Below, one piece after another: positions 54,880 through 63,120 of a DNA stretch of 64,000 nt. This stretch comes from Devosia nitrariae. Its GTDB lineage: Bacteria; Pseudomonadota; Alphaproteobacteria; Rhizobiales; Devosiaceae. Positions within the stretch are counted from its first letter, which is position 1; the number at the start of each line of letters is the position of its first letter. Where the stretch lies: assembly GCF_030160115.1 (NCBI RefSeq), contig NZ_BSNS01000011.1, positions 434,001-498,000 on the forward strand. Direction: 5' to 3'. A program made the translations under genes and the position numbers. The notes beneath the pieces are model-generated. The model saw only the letters and a program-made list of their open reading frames with translations. It was not told where the DNA came from and ran no database searches.

Positions 54880-56021
54880 TCGGATCCCAACCGAGCCCGT
54901 TCCACCGCGGCCGGTCCGGCCCATCGCTTGGTGCGGCAACGCGGGTCCTGATGACGCTCGACGCCGTGGGCGGCGTCTGGCGCTACGCTCTCGATCTCGC
55001 GTCCTCGCTGAGATCCAGGGGTTTCGAATTCATCTTTGCCGGGTTCGGCCCGCAGCCTTCGCCCGAGCAACGGGACGAGGCCGAGCGGCTGGGGCGGCTC
55101 GTCTGGCTCGATGCGCCGCTCGACTGGATGGTCGCGGACGAGCGGATGCTCGATAGCATCGCGCCGTGCTTGGAAGGCCTCGTCGAGAGCGAGGAGGTCG
55201 ACCTCGTCCACCTCAACCTCCCATCTCAGGCAGCCGGTTTGCGGCTGCCGGTGCCGGTGCTCGTCGTCTCGCACTCCTGCGTCGTCACCTGGTTCGCCGT
55301 AGTGCGGGGGACGCCCGTACCGATGGAGTGGCTTTGGCAGGAAAAGCGCAATCGCGCCGGGTTCGACGTCGCCGATGCCGTAATTGCCCCGAGCATCTCT
55401 CATGCCTCGATGCTTCGCCAATGCTACGCACCCATGCAGATGATCGAGGTCGTCCACAACGGAGCGCGGCCGGCGGTCCGAGCGTTGGAGAAGGCGGAGT
55501 TCGTCTTCGCGGCGGGCCGTTGGTGGGACGACGGCAAGAACGGCGCGGTTCTCGACGCCGTTGCACCGATAAGCGAATGGCCGGTGGTGATGGCGGGCGC
55601 CAACCAGGGCCCCAACGGCCAGCATCTCGACATCACTCACGTCGACTGGCGCGGTCCGCTGCCGCATGGGCAGACAAGGGCGTTGATGGGGCGGGCGGCG
55701 ATCGTCTGCTCACCATCGATCTATGAACCGTTCGGTCTGGTGCCGCTCGAAGCGGCAAGCACCCAGGCTGCTCTGGTCCTTGCGGACATCCCCACCTACC
55801 GCGAGCTTTGGGGGGGTGCCGCGGAGTTCTTCGATCCGCGCGATCCCAAAGCGCTCGCGACCGCGATCAATCGCCTTGTTCGCGATCCAGACCGCCGCGA
55901 GGAGCTTGCCGCCCGCGCCTATGCCCGTTCGATGAGCTACAGCCTCAACGTCCAGGCCGAAGCGATGGCCGAGATTTACTCCCGCATCATCGCCGACCGG
56001 CGCCTCATCCGCAGCGCCTGA
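54876..56021 (+). CDS. Glycosyltransferase family 4 protein
   Basis: A 381-residue GT-B retaining glycosyltransferase. The N-terminal half starts with TLDAVGGVWRYALDLASSL; the C-terminal donor site has SIYEPFGLVPLEAAS, the E-x7-E motif of GT4. It probably adds a sugar from a nucleotide donor to the growing glycan at the cytoplasmic side. Overlaps the fusion gene by four bases; 11 bases before the next gene. Confidence 0.92.
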   Translation: MIGSQPSPFHRGRSGPSLGAATRVLMTLDAVGGVWRYALDLASSLRSRGFEFIFAGFGPQPSPEQRDEAERLGRLVWLDAPLDWMVADERMLDSIAPCLEGLVESEEVDLVHLNLPSQAAGLRLPVPVLVVSHSCVVTWFAVVRGTPVPMEWLWQEKRNRAGFDVADAVIAPSISHASMLRQCYAPMQMIEVVHNGARPAVRALEKAEFVFAAGRWWDDGKNGAVLDAVAPISEWPVVMAGANQGPNGQHLDITHVDWRGPLPHGQTRALMGRAAIVCSPSIYEPFGLVPLEAASTQAALVLADIPTYRELWGGAAEFFDPRDPKALATAINRLVRDPDRREELAARAYARSMSYSLNVQAEAMAEIYSRIIADRRLIRSA

Positions 56022-56032
56022 GGAGCTTTCGC

Positions 56033-57163
56033 ATGCGTTTCGTCTTCTACACCCACTCCCTGATCTCCGACTGGAACCACGGCAACGCCCACTTCCTGCG
56101 CGGGGTGATGCGCGAGTTGGTCGGGCGGGGTCACAAGGCGACGGCCTTCGAGCCGGCGGACGCCTGGAGCCGGCGCAATCTCATCGAGACCGTAGGCCCG
56201 GCCGCCGTCGAGCGCTTCATCAGCGATTTTCCGGAGCTCGCCTCACGGCGCTACGACGCCGGGTTCGATCACGAGGCGGCGCTGGCCGATGCCGACGTGG
56301 TGGTGGTGCACGAATGGACCGATCCCGAGCTCATCGGCCGCATCGGCAGGATGCGCCGGGACGGTGCGCAGTTCACCCTCTTCTTCCACGACACCCACCA
56401 CCGCGCGGTTTCCTCGCAAGCCGACATCGCCCGCCTCGACCTTTCCGGGTACGATGCCGTGCTCGCCTTCGGCGAGACGCTTCGCCAGCGCTACCTCGCG
56501 GCCGGCTGGGGCCGGCAGGTGTTCACCTGGCACGAAGCGGCCGACGCTCGCCTGTTTCGCCCGCATCCCGAGATCGTCCGCACCCGGGATCTCATCTGGA
56601 TCGGCAATTGGGGTGACGGCGAGCGCAGTCGGGAGATCGACGATTACCTCATCGCGCCGGCGCGCACGCTGAGCCTCACCGGCACGGTCCGCGGCGTGCG
56701 CTACCCGCCCGAGGCGCTAGAGGCTGTCAAGTCGGCGGGGCTCGACTACGATGGCTGGATCGCCAACGCCGAAGTGCCGAAGGCCTTTGCGCAGCATCGG
56801 GTGACGGTGCACATCCCGCGTCGCCCTTATGTCGAAACGCTGCCGGGGATTCCAACGATCCGCGTCTTCGAGGCGCTGGCTTGCGGCATTCCGCTGGTCT
56901 CGGCGCCCTGGGAGGATGCCGAGCACCTTTTCCGGCCGGGCCGGGACTTTCTCTTTGCTGAGAGCAGCGCGCAGATGACGCGGCTGCTGCGCGACGTGCT
57001 GAGCGACAAGGATCTCGCCGCCTCGCTCGTCGCTTCGGGCCTCGAAACCATCCGGACGCGTCATACCTGTCGCCACCGCGTCGATGAACTCCTTTCCATC
57101 CTTGCCAACCACGGGACGCAGCGCGTCCTCGACCAGTTTGCCGCCAGGGAGGCTGCACAATGA
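56033..57163 (+). CDS. CgeB-like glycosyltransferase, first of three
   Basis: A 376-residue GT-B protein. The ATG at 56033 follows GAGGAG and starts FVFYTHSLISDWNHGNAHFLRG. The donor-site region YVETLPGIPTIRVFEALACGIPLVSAPWEDAEHLF matches the CgeB/Glyco_trans_1_2 group and is shared with the two following genes. A reading frame extends upstream into the GT4 gene but is an overlap artefact. Confidence 0.9.
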   Translation: MRFVFYTHSLISDWNHGNAHFLRGVMRELVGRGHKATAFEPADAWSRRNLIETVGPAAVERFISDFPELASRRYDAGFDHEAALADADVVVVHEWTDPELIGRIGRMRRDGAQFTLFFHDTHHRAVSSQADIARLDLSGYDAVLAFGETLRQRYLAAGWGRQVFTWHEAADARLFRPHPEIVRTRDLIWIGNWGDGERSREIDDYLIAPARTLSLTGTVRGVRYPPEALEAVKSAGLDYDGWIANAEVPKAFAQHRVTVHIPRRPYVETLPGIPTIRVFEALACGIPLVSAPWEDAEHLFRPGRDFLFAESSAQMTRLLRDVLSDKDLAASLVASGLETIRTRHTCRHRVDELLSILANHGTQRVLDQFAAREAAQ

Positions 57164-58254
57164 AGATCGCGTTCTACGGCTCGAGCCTGCTTTCGGCATA
57201 CTGGAACGGCGCCGCCACCTATTACCGCGGCATGCTGCGCGCACTTGCCGCCAGGGGCTACGACATCACCTTCTATGAGCCGGACGTCTACGACCGGCAG
57301 AAGAACCGGGACATCGATCCACCCGACTGGTGCAGGGTGGTCGTCTATGACGGGACAGTCGATGGTCTGCGATCGGTGGCAGCTGCGGCATCGTTGGCTG
57401 ACATCGTCGTAAAGGCCAGCGGCGTCGGTTTCGAAGACGATCTGCTGCTCGAGGAGCTGCTTAAGGCTGCCAATCCGCGCGCGCTCAAGGTCTTCTGGGA
57501 TGTCGATGCCCCGGCTACGCTCGCCGAACTGAAGGCGGATGCGGACCATCCGCTGCGCCACGCGCTTGCCGCCATCGACCTCGTCCTCACCTATGGCGGC
57601 GGCTCGCCCGTGGTCGATGCGTATCGGGCGATATGCGCGGCCGAATGCGTGCCGATCTACAACGCTCTCGACCCGGAAACGCACCATCCGGCGCAGGCGG
57701 ATCCTCGCTTTGCCGCCGATCTTGGTTTCCTCGGCAATCGCCTGCCGGACCGCGAAGCGCGGGTGGAAGAGTTCTTCCTGAAGCCCGCGTCGGACCTGCG
57801 TCATCAGCGCTTCCTGCTTGGCGGCTCGGGCTGGCAGGACAAGCCAATGTCGCCGAACGTGGAGTACATAGGGCACGTGCCGACGGTAGCGCACAATGCA
57901 TTCAACGCCACGCCCAAGGCTGTCCTCAACATCTCTCGCGCCAGCATGGCAGCCAATGGCTTTTCCCCGGCCACCCGCGTCTTCGAGGCCGCCGGCGCCG
58001 GGGCGTGCCTCATCACCGATGCATGGGAAGGCATCGAGCTCTTCCTTTCCCCCGACGACGAGGTGCTGGTTGCGCGTGACGGCGGCGATGTCGCCGACAT
58101 CCTTGCCGGCCTGACCCCGGAGCGGGCGCAAAGCATCGGCCGAGCAGCGCTTGATCGCGTGCTGCGCGAGCACACCTACGCGCATCGGGCCGAAGAAGCG
58201 GACCGCGTGTTCAGGAAGGCGGCGGAAAGCCGCGCCATGGAGGCGGCCGAATGA
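57160..58254 (+). CDS. CgeB-like glycosyltransferase, second of three
   Basis: A 364-residue paralogue: IAFYGSSLLSAYWNGAATYYRG at the start and FSPATRVFEAAGAGACLITDAWEGIELFL in the donor site. Its start overlaps the preceding stop (ATGA), as does the next gene's start with its stop. Likely cytoplasmic and acting in sequence with its neighbours. Confidence 0.9.
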   Translation: MKIAFYGSSLLSAYWNGAATYYRGMLRALAARGYDITFYEPDVYDRQKNRDIDPPDWCRVVVYDGTVDGLRSVAAAASLADIVVKASGVGFEDDLLLEELLKAANPRALKVFWDVDAPATLAELKADADHPLRHALAAIDLVLTYGGGSPVVDAYRAICAAECVPIYNALDPETHHPAQADPRFAADLGFLGNRLPDREARVEEFFLKPASDLRHQRFLLGGSGWQDKPMSPNVEYIGHVPTVAHNAFNATPKAVLNISRASMAANGFSPATRVFEAAGAGACLITDAWEGIELFLSPDDEVLVARDGGDVADILAGLTPERAQSIGRAALDRVLREHTYAHRAEEADRVFRKAAESRAMEAAE

Positions 58255-59369
58255 CGCGCAGGTTCGACATCGTCTTCATCGGCCTGACCCTGTCGTCGTC
58301 CTGGGGCAACGGGCATGCTACGACCTATCGCTCGCTGCTGCGCGGCCTCAACGCCGCGGGAAGGAAAGTCCTGTTCCTCGAGCGCGACGTGCCCTGGTAT
58401 GCATCCAGCCGCGATCTTGAGGATCCTGATTTCTGCACGCTCGCCTACTACCGCAGTCTCGATGAACTGCTGTCGCGTTACGTGGAGACCGTGCGCCGGG
58501 CGGGGGCGGTGATCGTTGGTTCCTATGTCCCCGACGGGATCGAGGTGATCGACGCTCTCGAGGCGCTCGGCCTCAGTCGCCTCTGCTTTTATGACATCGA
58601 CACGCCCGTCACGCTGGCAAGGCTCGACCAGGGCGACGAAGAATACGTCGCCTTGCGGCAAATCCCGCTCTTCGACACCTATTTCTCGTTCTCGGGCGGC
58701 GAGGTGCTCGACCGCTTGCAGGTCGACTACGGCGCTCGCCTGGCCCTGCCGCTCTATTGCTCGGTCGATGCCGACCGCTACCGGCCCGTCGACGAGAAGC
58801 CGGTGTGGGACCTCGGCTATCTGGGCACCTATAGCCCCGATCGCCAGCCGACCCTCGAGCGCCTGCTGATCGAGCCTGCCCGTCGCCTGCCGCACATGCA
58901 CTTCGTCGTCGCCGGTCCGCAATATCCCGAGGGCATAAGCTGGCCCCCAAACGTTACGCGCATCGAGCACCTGCCGCCGCACGAGCACGTGCGCTTCTAT
59001 GCCCGGCAGCGTTTCACCCTCAACGTCACCCGGACCGACATGATCGCCGCCGGCTGGTCGCCGAGCGTTCGCCTCTTCGAGGCCGCCGCTTGCGGCACGC
59101 CGATCATCAGCGACGCCTGGCGAGGCCTCGATGAGTTGTTGCCCGAGAACGAGGCGATCGTCATTGCCCGCAGCGGCGAGGACGTCTGCGAAACGCTGAC
59201 GCAAACCACGCCAGAGCGTCATCGAGCCATCGCCGAGGAGGCCCGCCGCCGCGTGCTGCGCTCTCATACCGGCCGCGCCCGTGCTGACCAACTGCTCGAG
59301 GCTTTGCGCGGCCTGCCGTCTCGATCCGAAATTCGGTCGAACCATCGCGAGATGGCCCGGCCGCTATAG
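58251..59369 (+). CDS. CgeB-like glycosyltransferase, third of three
   Basis: A 372-residue paralogue: VFIGLTLSSSWGNGHATTYRS at the start and WSPSVRLFEAAACGTPIISDAWRGLDELL in the donor site. The SxxWxNG-x-A beginning and C-terminal site are shared among the three, suggesting tandem duplication followed by strong divergence, so each may use a different donor or acceptor. Confidence 0.9.
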   Translation: MTRRFDIVFIGLTLSSSWGNGHATTYRSLLRGLNAAGRKVLFLERDVPWYASSRDLEDPDFCTLAYYRSLDELLSRYVETVRRAGAVIVGSYVPDGIEVIDALEALGLSRLCFYDIDTPVTLARLDQGDEEYVALRQIPLFDTYFSFSGGEVLDRLQVDYGARLALPLYCSVDADRYRPVDEKPVWDLGYLGTYSPDRQPTLERLLIEPARRLPHMHFVVAGPQYPEGISWPPNVTRIEHLPPHEHVRFYARQRFTLNVTRTDMIAAGWSPSVRLFEAAACGTPIISDAWRGLDELLPENEAIVIARSGEDVCETLTQTTPERHRAIAEEARRRVLRSHTGRARADQLLEALRGLPSRSEIRSNHREMARPL

Positions 59370-59382
59370 CGAGAGAAGAAAA

Positions 59383-60423
59383 ATGCGTACGAAAGCAATA
59401 TTCGATCACCAGAAGACAATACTCGTGGCAGGCGGTGCCGGTTTCGTCGGGTCGCACCTCTGCGATGCGCTCATCGGGCAGGGGCACAGCGTCATCTGCC
59501 TCGACAGTTTCATCACCGGCCGCACCGAAAACATCCTGCCGCTCGAGAACCATCCGCGGTTCGAGACCGTCGAGCACGACATCTGCGCCCCCATACACAT
59601 TGATCGTCCGCTCGACGAGATCTACAACCTCGCCTGCCCGGCCTCGCCTCCGCACTACCAGGCGGACCCCATTCACACCATGATGACGAGCGTTGCCGGC
59701 ACCGGCCAGCTGCTGCGCCTCGCCGAACGGCACGGAGCGCGGTTCCTGCAGGCCTCGACCAGCGAAGTCTACGGTGACCCCGAGGAACACCCGCAGCGCG
59801 AAAGCTACTGGGGTCACGTCAACTGCACCGGTCCGCGCGCCTGCTACGACGAGGGTAAGCGGGCGGCCGAGGCGCTTTGCTTCGACAAGCTGCGGGCCGG
59901 TCACGTCGACGTGCGAGTGGCGCGTATCTTCAACACCTACGGTCCGCGCATGCGCGCCGACGACGGGCGGATCGTCTCCAACCTCATCGTCCAGGCGTTG
60001 GGCGGCGCCCCGCTCACCATCTATGGCGACGGCACGCAGACCCGCTCGTTCTGCTATGTGTCAGATCTGGTGGACGGACTCATTGCCCTGATGAATGTCC
60101 TTCCCAATCCGCAAATGCCGGTCAATCTCGGCAATCCCGGCGAGTTCACCGTGGCCGGGCTCGCTGAGATGGTGATCGCCATGGTTCCGACCACGTCGCG
60201 CATTGTCCACGAGCCCCTGCCGGTCGACGATCCGCGACGGCGCCGGCCCGACATTGCACGCGCAAAGGCCGTTCTCGGCTGGGAACCCAGGGTGCCGCTT
60301 GCTGAGGGCCTCTCCAGGACAGTCGCCTGGTTTGCGCAGTCCCTTGAGGAGAACGCCCCGGCAAAGGTTGCTGCTCGCCCGCCGGTGCCGGTGGGCAAGG
60401 CCGTCGAAGGAGTCTCGGGATGA
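59383..60423 (+). CDS. UDP-glucuronate decarboxylase (UDP-xylose synthase)-like
   Basis: A 346-residue extended SDR. The ATG at 59383 gives ILVAGGAGFVGSHLCDALI; the open frame upstream overlaps the previous gene. ASTSEVYGDPEEHPQ, YWGHVNCTGPRACYDEGKRAAE with the Tyr-x3-Lys site, and RIFNTYGPRM are diagnostic of UXS-type enzymes, which make UDP-xylose from UDP-glucuronate. ugd, 8 kb away on the other arm, supplies the substrate. Overlaps the methyltransferase start by four bases. Confidence 0.93.
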   Translation: MRTKAIFDHQKTILVAGGAGFVGSHLCDALIGQGHSVICLDSFITGRTENILPLENHPRFETVEHDICAPIHIDRPLDEIYNLACPASPPHYQADPIHTMMTSVAGTGQLLRLAERHGARFLQASTSEVYGDPEEHPQRESYWGHVNCTGPRACYDEGKRAAEALCFDKLRAGHVDVRVARIFNTYGPRMRADDGRIVSNLIVQALGGAPLTIYGDGTQTRSFCYVSDLVDGLIALMNVLPNPQMPVNLGNPGEFTVAGLAEMVIAMVPTTSRIVHEPLPVDDPRRRRPDIARAKAVLGWEPRVPLAEGLSRTVAWFAQSLEENAPAKVAARPPVPVGKAVEGVSG

Positions 60424-61178
60424 ACAGGCATCTGCGCGAAAACGAGCTGGCCCGCCGCATCGCCGAGCTCGGTCCCTGGTTCCACAACATGCAGATAGGC
60501 GGTATCCCGACCGCGCCGGACCACTTCCTGGGCGACTATCCCGCCTTCAAGTGGGAGGGCTTCAAGCACGTCGTGCCCGAGGATCTCGAAGGGCGTAGCG
60601 TCCTCGATATCGGCTGCAATGCAGGCTTTTATACGCTCGAGATGAAGCGGCGCGGGGCAGGGCGGGTGGTTGGCATCGACTCCGACCCGCACTACCTGCG
60701 CCAGGCCCGCTTTGCCGCTGATCACGCGGGCCTCGACATCGAATTCCAGCAGAAATCGGTGTATGACGTGGCGGCGCTCGGTGAGCGGTTCGACCTCGTC
60801 ATCTTCATGGGCGTACTCTACCACCTGCGTCACCCGCTCCTCGCCCTCGACCTGATATACGAGCACGTGGCCGAGGACCTGATGCTCTTCCAATGCATGC
60901 AACGTGGCGAGGCGCAGGTTGCCCCGGTTGGCGAGGACTACCCGTTTTCCGACTGGCAACTCTTTGAACAGGCCGGATTTCCAACGCTCTACTTCGTCGA
61001 GCACCGGTACGCGTCCGACCCCACCAACTGGTTCATTCCCAACAAGGCAGCGGTCGAGGCGATGCTGCGTAGCGCCGGTTTCGTGATCGACACCAATCCC
61101 GAACGCGAGGTCTATCTTTGCCGGCGCGGCGCCCGTCCACACGCCATAGAGCCGCCGCCGTCGATCACCATCCCTTGA
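60420..61178 (+). CDS. SAM-dependent methyltransferase of the glycan operon
   Basis: A 252-residue class I methyltransferase: VLDIGCNAGFYTLEMKRRGAG (SAM motif I, about residue 62), VVGIDSDPHYLRQAR and FDLVIFMGVLYHLRHPL. It resembles the family annotated TIGR04290, found in similar glycosyltransferase clusters (from memory), and is related to CmoB-type enzymes. It may methylate a sugar or cap the glycan. Last gene of the operon. Confidence 0.92.
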   Translation: MNRHLRENELARRIAELGPWFHNMQIGGIPTAPDHFLGDYPAFKWEGFKHVVPEDLEGRSVLDIGCNAGFYTLEMKRRGAGRVVGIDSDPHYLRQARFAADHAGLDIEFQQKSVYDVAALGERFDLVIFMGVLYHLRHPLLALDLIYEHVAEDLMLFQCMQRGEAQVAPVGEDYPFSDWQLFEQAGFPTLYFVEHRYASDPTNWFIPNKAAVEAMLRSAGFVIDTNPEREVYLCRRGARPHAIEPPPSITIP

Positions 61179-61242
61179 ATTTATTTGCATTTTTCTGACA
61201 ACTCACGGAACCGGTTGCCGCAGTTGTCGATTCCTTCTGCTG

Positions 61243-61290
61243 GAGCGGGATGCGAAAAAGCGGATAGGTTGGTTTTCGTGAGCGATCCCG
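61243..61290. repeat. Dispersed palindromic repeat
   Basis: GAGCGGGATGCGAAAAAGCGG followed by TTTTCGTGAGCGATCCCG forms an imperfect stem. The left arm matches 13496-13516 with few changes. It lies after the glycan operon, where it may contribute to transcript ending. Confidence 0.6.
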
Positions 61291-61355
61291 ACAACAAGAA
61301 GCTGGAGCGCGCAGGTTGATCCCATAGTGTCGGGTCGCGCTCTAGAAGGGTTGTG

Positions 61356-61586
61356 ATGCAGGTCGTTGTGTTCATCTCGAAGGCGAACGGCAAGAAAAAC
61401 CCGGCCCCGATATTGCTGATCCTTCCGGACGATCCTGCCGCGGCTATCCCCAAACACCTCCAACCTATCGAATGGAACTATTTCGCCACCGTATCCGTCA
61501 CCGACGCACTGCTCGGTGCGTCACCCGAGGTGGTGGTGGACGATCTCGAACGATACGGCTATTCGCTGGTTTCGCCCACCCACTGA
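61356..61586 (+). CDS. Small hypothetical protein
   Basis: A 76-residue frame starting MQVVVFISKANGKKNPAPIL and ending in DDLERYGYSLVSPTH. It looks like a compact soluble protein, with balanced composition, but I recognise no family. The ATG at 61356 is preferred over GTG at 61353. It is alone between the glycan operon and convergent genes. Confidence 0.5.
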   Translation: MQVVVFISKANGKKNPAPILLILPDDPAAAIPKHLQPIEWNYFATVSVTDALLGASPEVVVDDLERYGYSLVSPTH

Positions 61587-61615
61587 TCGGTCGCCGGGGC
61601 TGCGCGAGCAAAAGG

Positions 61616-61810
61616 CTAACGGGTCAGGTAATAGAACAGCGTTCCGAAAACGAGGATGAATAGGGCGATCGCCCCAACGATGCGAAGCGTGGACAGACGT
61701 GGGTCCCGGCCCAGCACCGCGCGCTCAGCCGGTCCGCGCCCCAGGTCTTCGAGGGATGGCTTCTCCTCGGGCTTCTCGATGTCGACGTTGGGCTTTTCAG
61801 GCTCTCTCAT
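61616..61810 (-). CDS. Small C-terminally anchored membrane protein
   Basis: A 64-residue protein beginning MREPEKPNVDIEKPEEKPSL: an acidic, proline-rich cytoplasmic part followed by one C-terminal helix (LRIVGAIALFILVFGTLFYYL). No family recognised. The ATG at 61810 is preferred over an upstream in-frame start that overlaps the glyoxalase-fold gene. Confidence 0.65.
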   Translation of the reverse strand: MREPEKPNVDIEKPEEKPSLEDLGRGPAERAVLGRDPRLSTLRIVGAIALFILVFGTLFYYLTR

Positions 61811-61820
61811 GGCCGTGATG

Positions 61821-62231
61821 CTATCCGACGTGATGTTCCGGCGGCAGTGCAAACCGCGCCTCAGGTGTCACGATGGTGATCACGTGACCATCGAGGTCGC
61901 GCAGCACCGCTCGGGATCCGCGATAGTGTTCGAGCGGTTCCTCGATCACTTCGATATCGAAGCTCTCCACCGCCGCGAGCGCGGCCTGGACGTCGGGAAC
62001 GACGATCTCGATATAGGCGCCTTGCGGAATGCCCCTCGCGGCCTTGGGAACGAACTCGCTGACCCAGTCGATCAGGCCGAGCTGCGCGTCGCTTTCGGGG
62101 CCAGGTGCGAGCAGTGCGTACCACGGCTCGGACCGCACCAGGTCGAAACCGGTCAGCCGGCGGTAAAAATCGATGCTGTCGTCGAGATTGCGGGTCAGAA
62201 GCGTGCTCGAAAGGCCGAGTGCGGCGGGCAT
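61821..62231 (-). CDS. VOC-family (glyoxalase-fold) protein
   Basis: A 136-residue protein with the VOC start STLLTRNLDDSIDFYRRLTGFDLV, a YIEIVVPDVQAALAAVE repeat unit and DLDGHVITIVTPE near the end, the usual metal-ligand region. It could be a dioxygenase, isomerase or resistance protein; substrate not predictable. Confidence 0.9.
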   Translation of the reverse strand: MPAALGLSSTLLTRNLDDSIDFYRRLTGFDLVRSEPWYALLAPGPESDAQLGLIDWVSEFVPKAARGIPQGAYIEIVVPDVQAALAAVESFDIEVIEEPLEHYRGSRAVLRDLDGHVITIVTPEARFALPPEHHVG

Positions 62232-62381
62232 GGTTGTTTCCTCTTTATCGTGGAGGAACAGCCTGAAGCGCTCGCAGGTTCCCCCGCCGCATCACTGCCC
62301 GACTAACCTGCGCCAGTGACGCAAACTCCATCCGGCCCTGAGCGTTCGGTAATTGGGTACACGAGCCATGGAGACCGCGAC

Positions 62382-62654
62382 ATGCCTTCCAAGTCCGATC
62401 CCAAAGCAGGCCAACACAAGCAGGAAAACGTCGATTTCCTCGTCGACACGTTCGGCATTGCCAGTCCAAAGGCAGCTGATCTGATCGCCGAGGACGACAA
62501 GGAGTCCGATCGCCTGTCGAGCAATGCCAACGCCCGTCAGCACGCAAAGGACGATCTGAGCGATGCGCCGGTGCCCGCGGCGCCTGAAAGCGATTTTGTC
62601 ACCGACAGCGATGAGGATCAGTTGAAACCGGTTCTGCGCAACCGCAAGGGCTGA
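62382..62654 (+). CDS. Small conserved hydrophilic protein
   Basis: A 90-residue protein beginning MPSKSDPKAGQHKQENVDFL, followed by VDTFGIASPKAADLIAED and a charged, probably disordered tail. I recognise it only as a type of small hydrophilic protein common in Rhizobiales, perhaps stress-linked. The ATG at 62382 starts the conserved part. It is convergent with the broken DUF2188 gene, whose stop lies two bases away. Confidence 0.7.
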   Translation: MPSKSDPKAGQHKQENVDFLVDTFGIASPKAADLIAEDDKESDRLSSNANARQHAKDDLSDAPVPAAPESDFVTDSDEDQLKPVLRNRKG

Positions 62655-62655
62655 T

Positions 62656-62924
62656 CTATTCGCGCTGTTGCCCGTGCCTGCCAGCGACCTTGTCTTCGAT
62701 CTCGGTGTCCGGACGGTCGTCGCCGCGCGCCGCCTCGGCGTGCCAGTCGCCCTCCGGGTCCTGATATTCGATCGACTCGCTGCTGCCTGGCACCTGTTGC
62801 CGTTCGGCCGCCTGTCGAGCGGCCTCGAGCGCGTCGTCATGGGTGGGATAGGTCTCCGAGAAACGTCACCGACCTTATAGGCATAGCCCCCATCATGTTC
62901 GACGATTTCGTAGCGGATGGTCAT
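62656..62924 (-). pseudogene. DUF2188-domain protein with a single-base frameshift
   Basis: From ATG 62924 (GGGAGGAG ribosome site) the frame reads MTIRYEIVEHDGGYAYKVGD, then in another frame continues SETYPTHDDALEAARQAAER and on to a stop at 62656. The join gives the DUF2188 pattern (HDGGWAY...SETFPTHDEA). One T is missing at the run AAA 62861-62863 (plus strand); the span of 269 bases is one short of a multiple of three. Either a recent lesion or a homopolymer sequencing error. Repaired, it would be about 89 residues. Confidence 0.85.
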
Positions 62925-63047
62925 CGGCGCGCTCCTCCCGGTTTCCCATGAGAACTTCCTCCCGGCGCTCGGGTTCATGCGCTAACGTAGGTTATGATCG
63001 CCGGCTGCCTGCTGACGCGGGCGGCTTCCCGGGCGGTCCTGGCCCGG

Positions 63048-63072
63048 GGAACGATAACGTAGGTAAATCGTT
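63048..63072 (+). promoter_or_regulatory. EcfG-type general-stress promoter upstream of the GH13 gene
   Basis: GGAAC (63048-63052), a 16-base spacer and CGTT (63069-63072) match the consensus exactly, 48 bases before the start. TAACGTAGGT, inside the spacer at 63055-63064, also occurs at 62983-62992. Trehalose genes are classic targets of this regulon. Confidence 0.75.
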
Positions 63073-63120
63073 CTGGCACCGTCAATATTCCTGATTGCAA
63101 TTCTGCGACGGTACGAGGCG

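Noticed and set aside
52990..54939. Minus-strand open frame of 649 codons opposite the fusion gene
   Set aside because: No recognisable motif, and the plus-strand gene has catalytic residues in both domains.
61207..61231. Possible fourth EcfG promoter before the 76-residue gene
   Set aside because: GGAAC is followed after 16 bases by CGAT rather than CGTT, and the distance to the start is over 120 bases.
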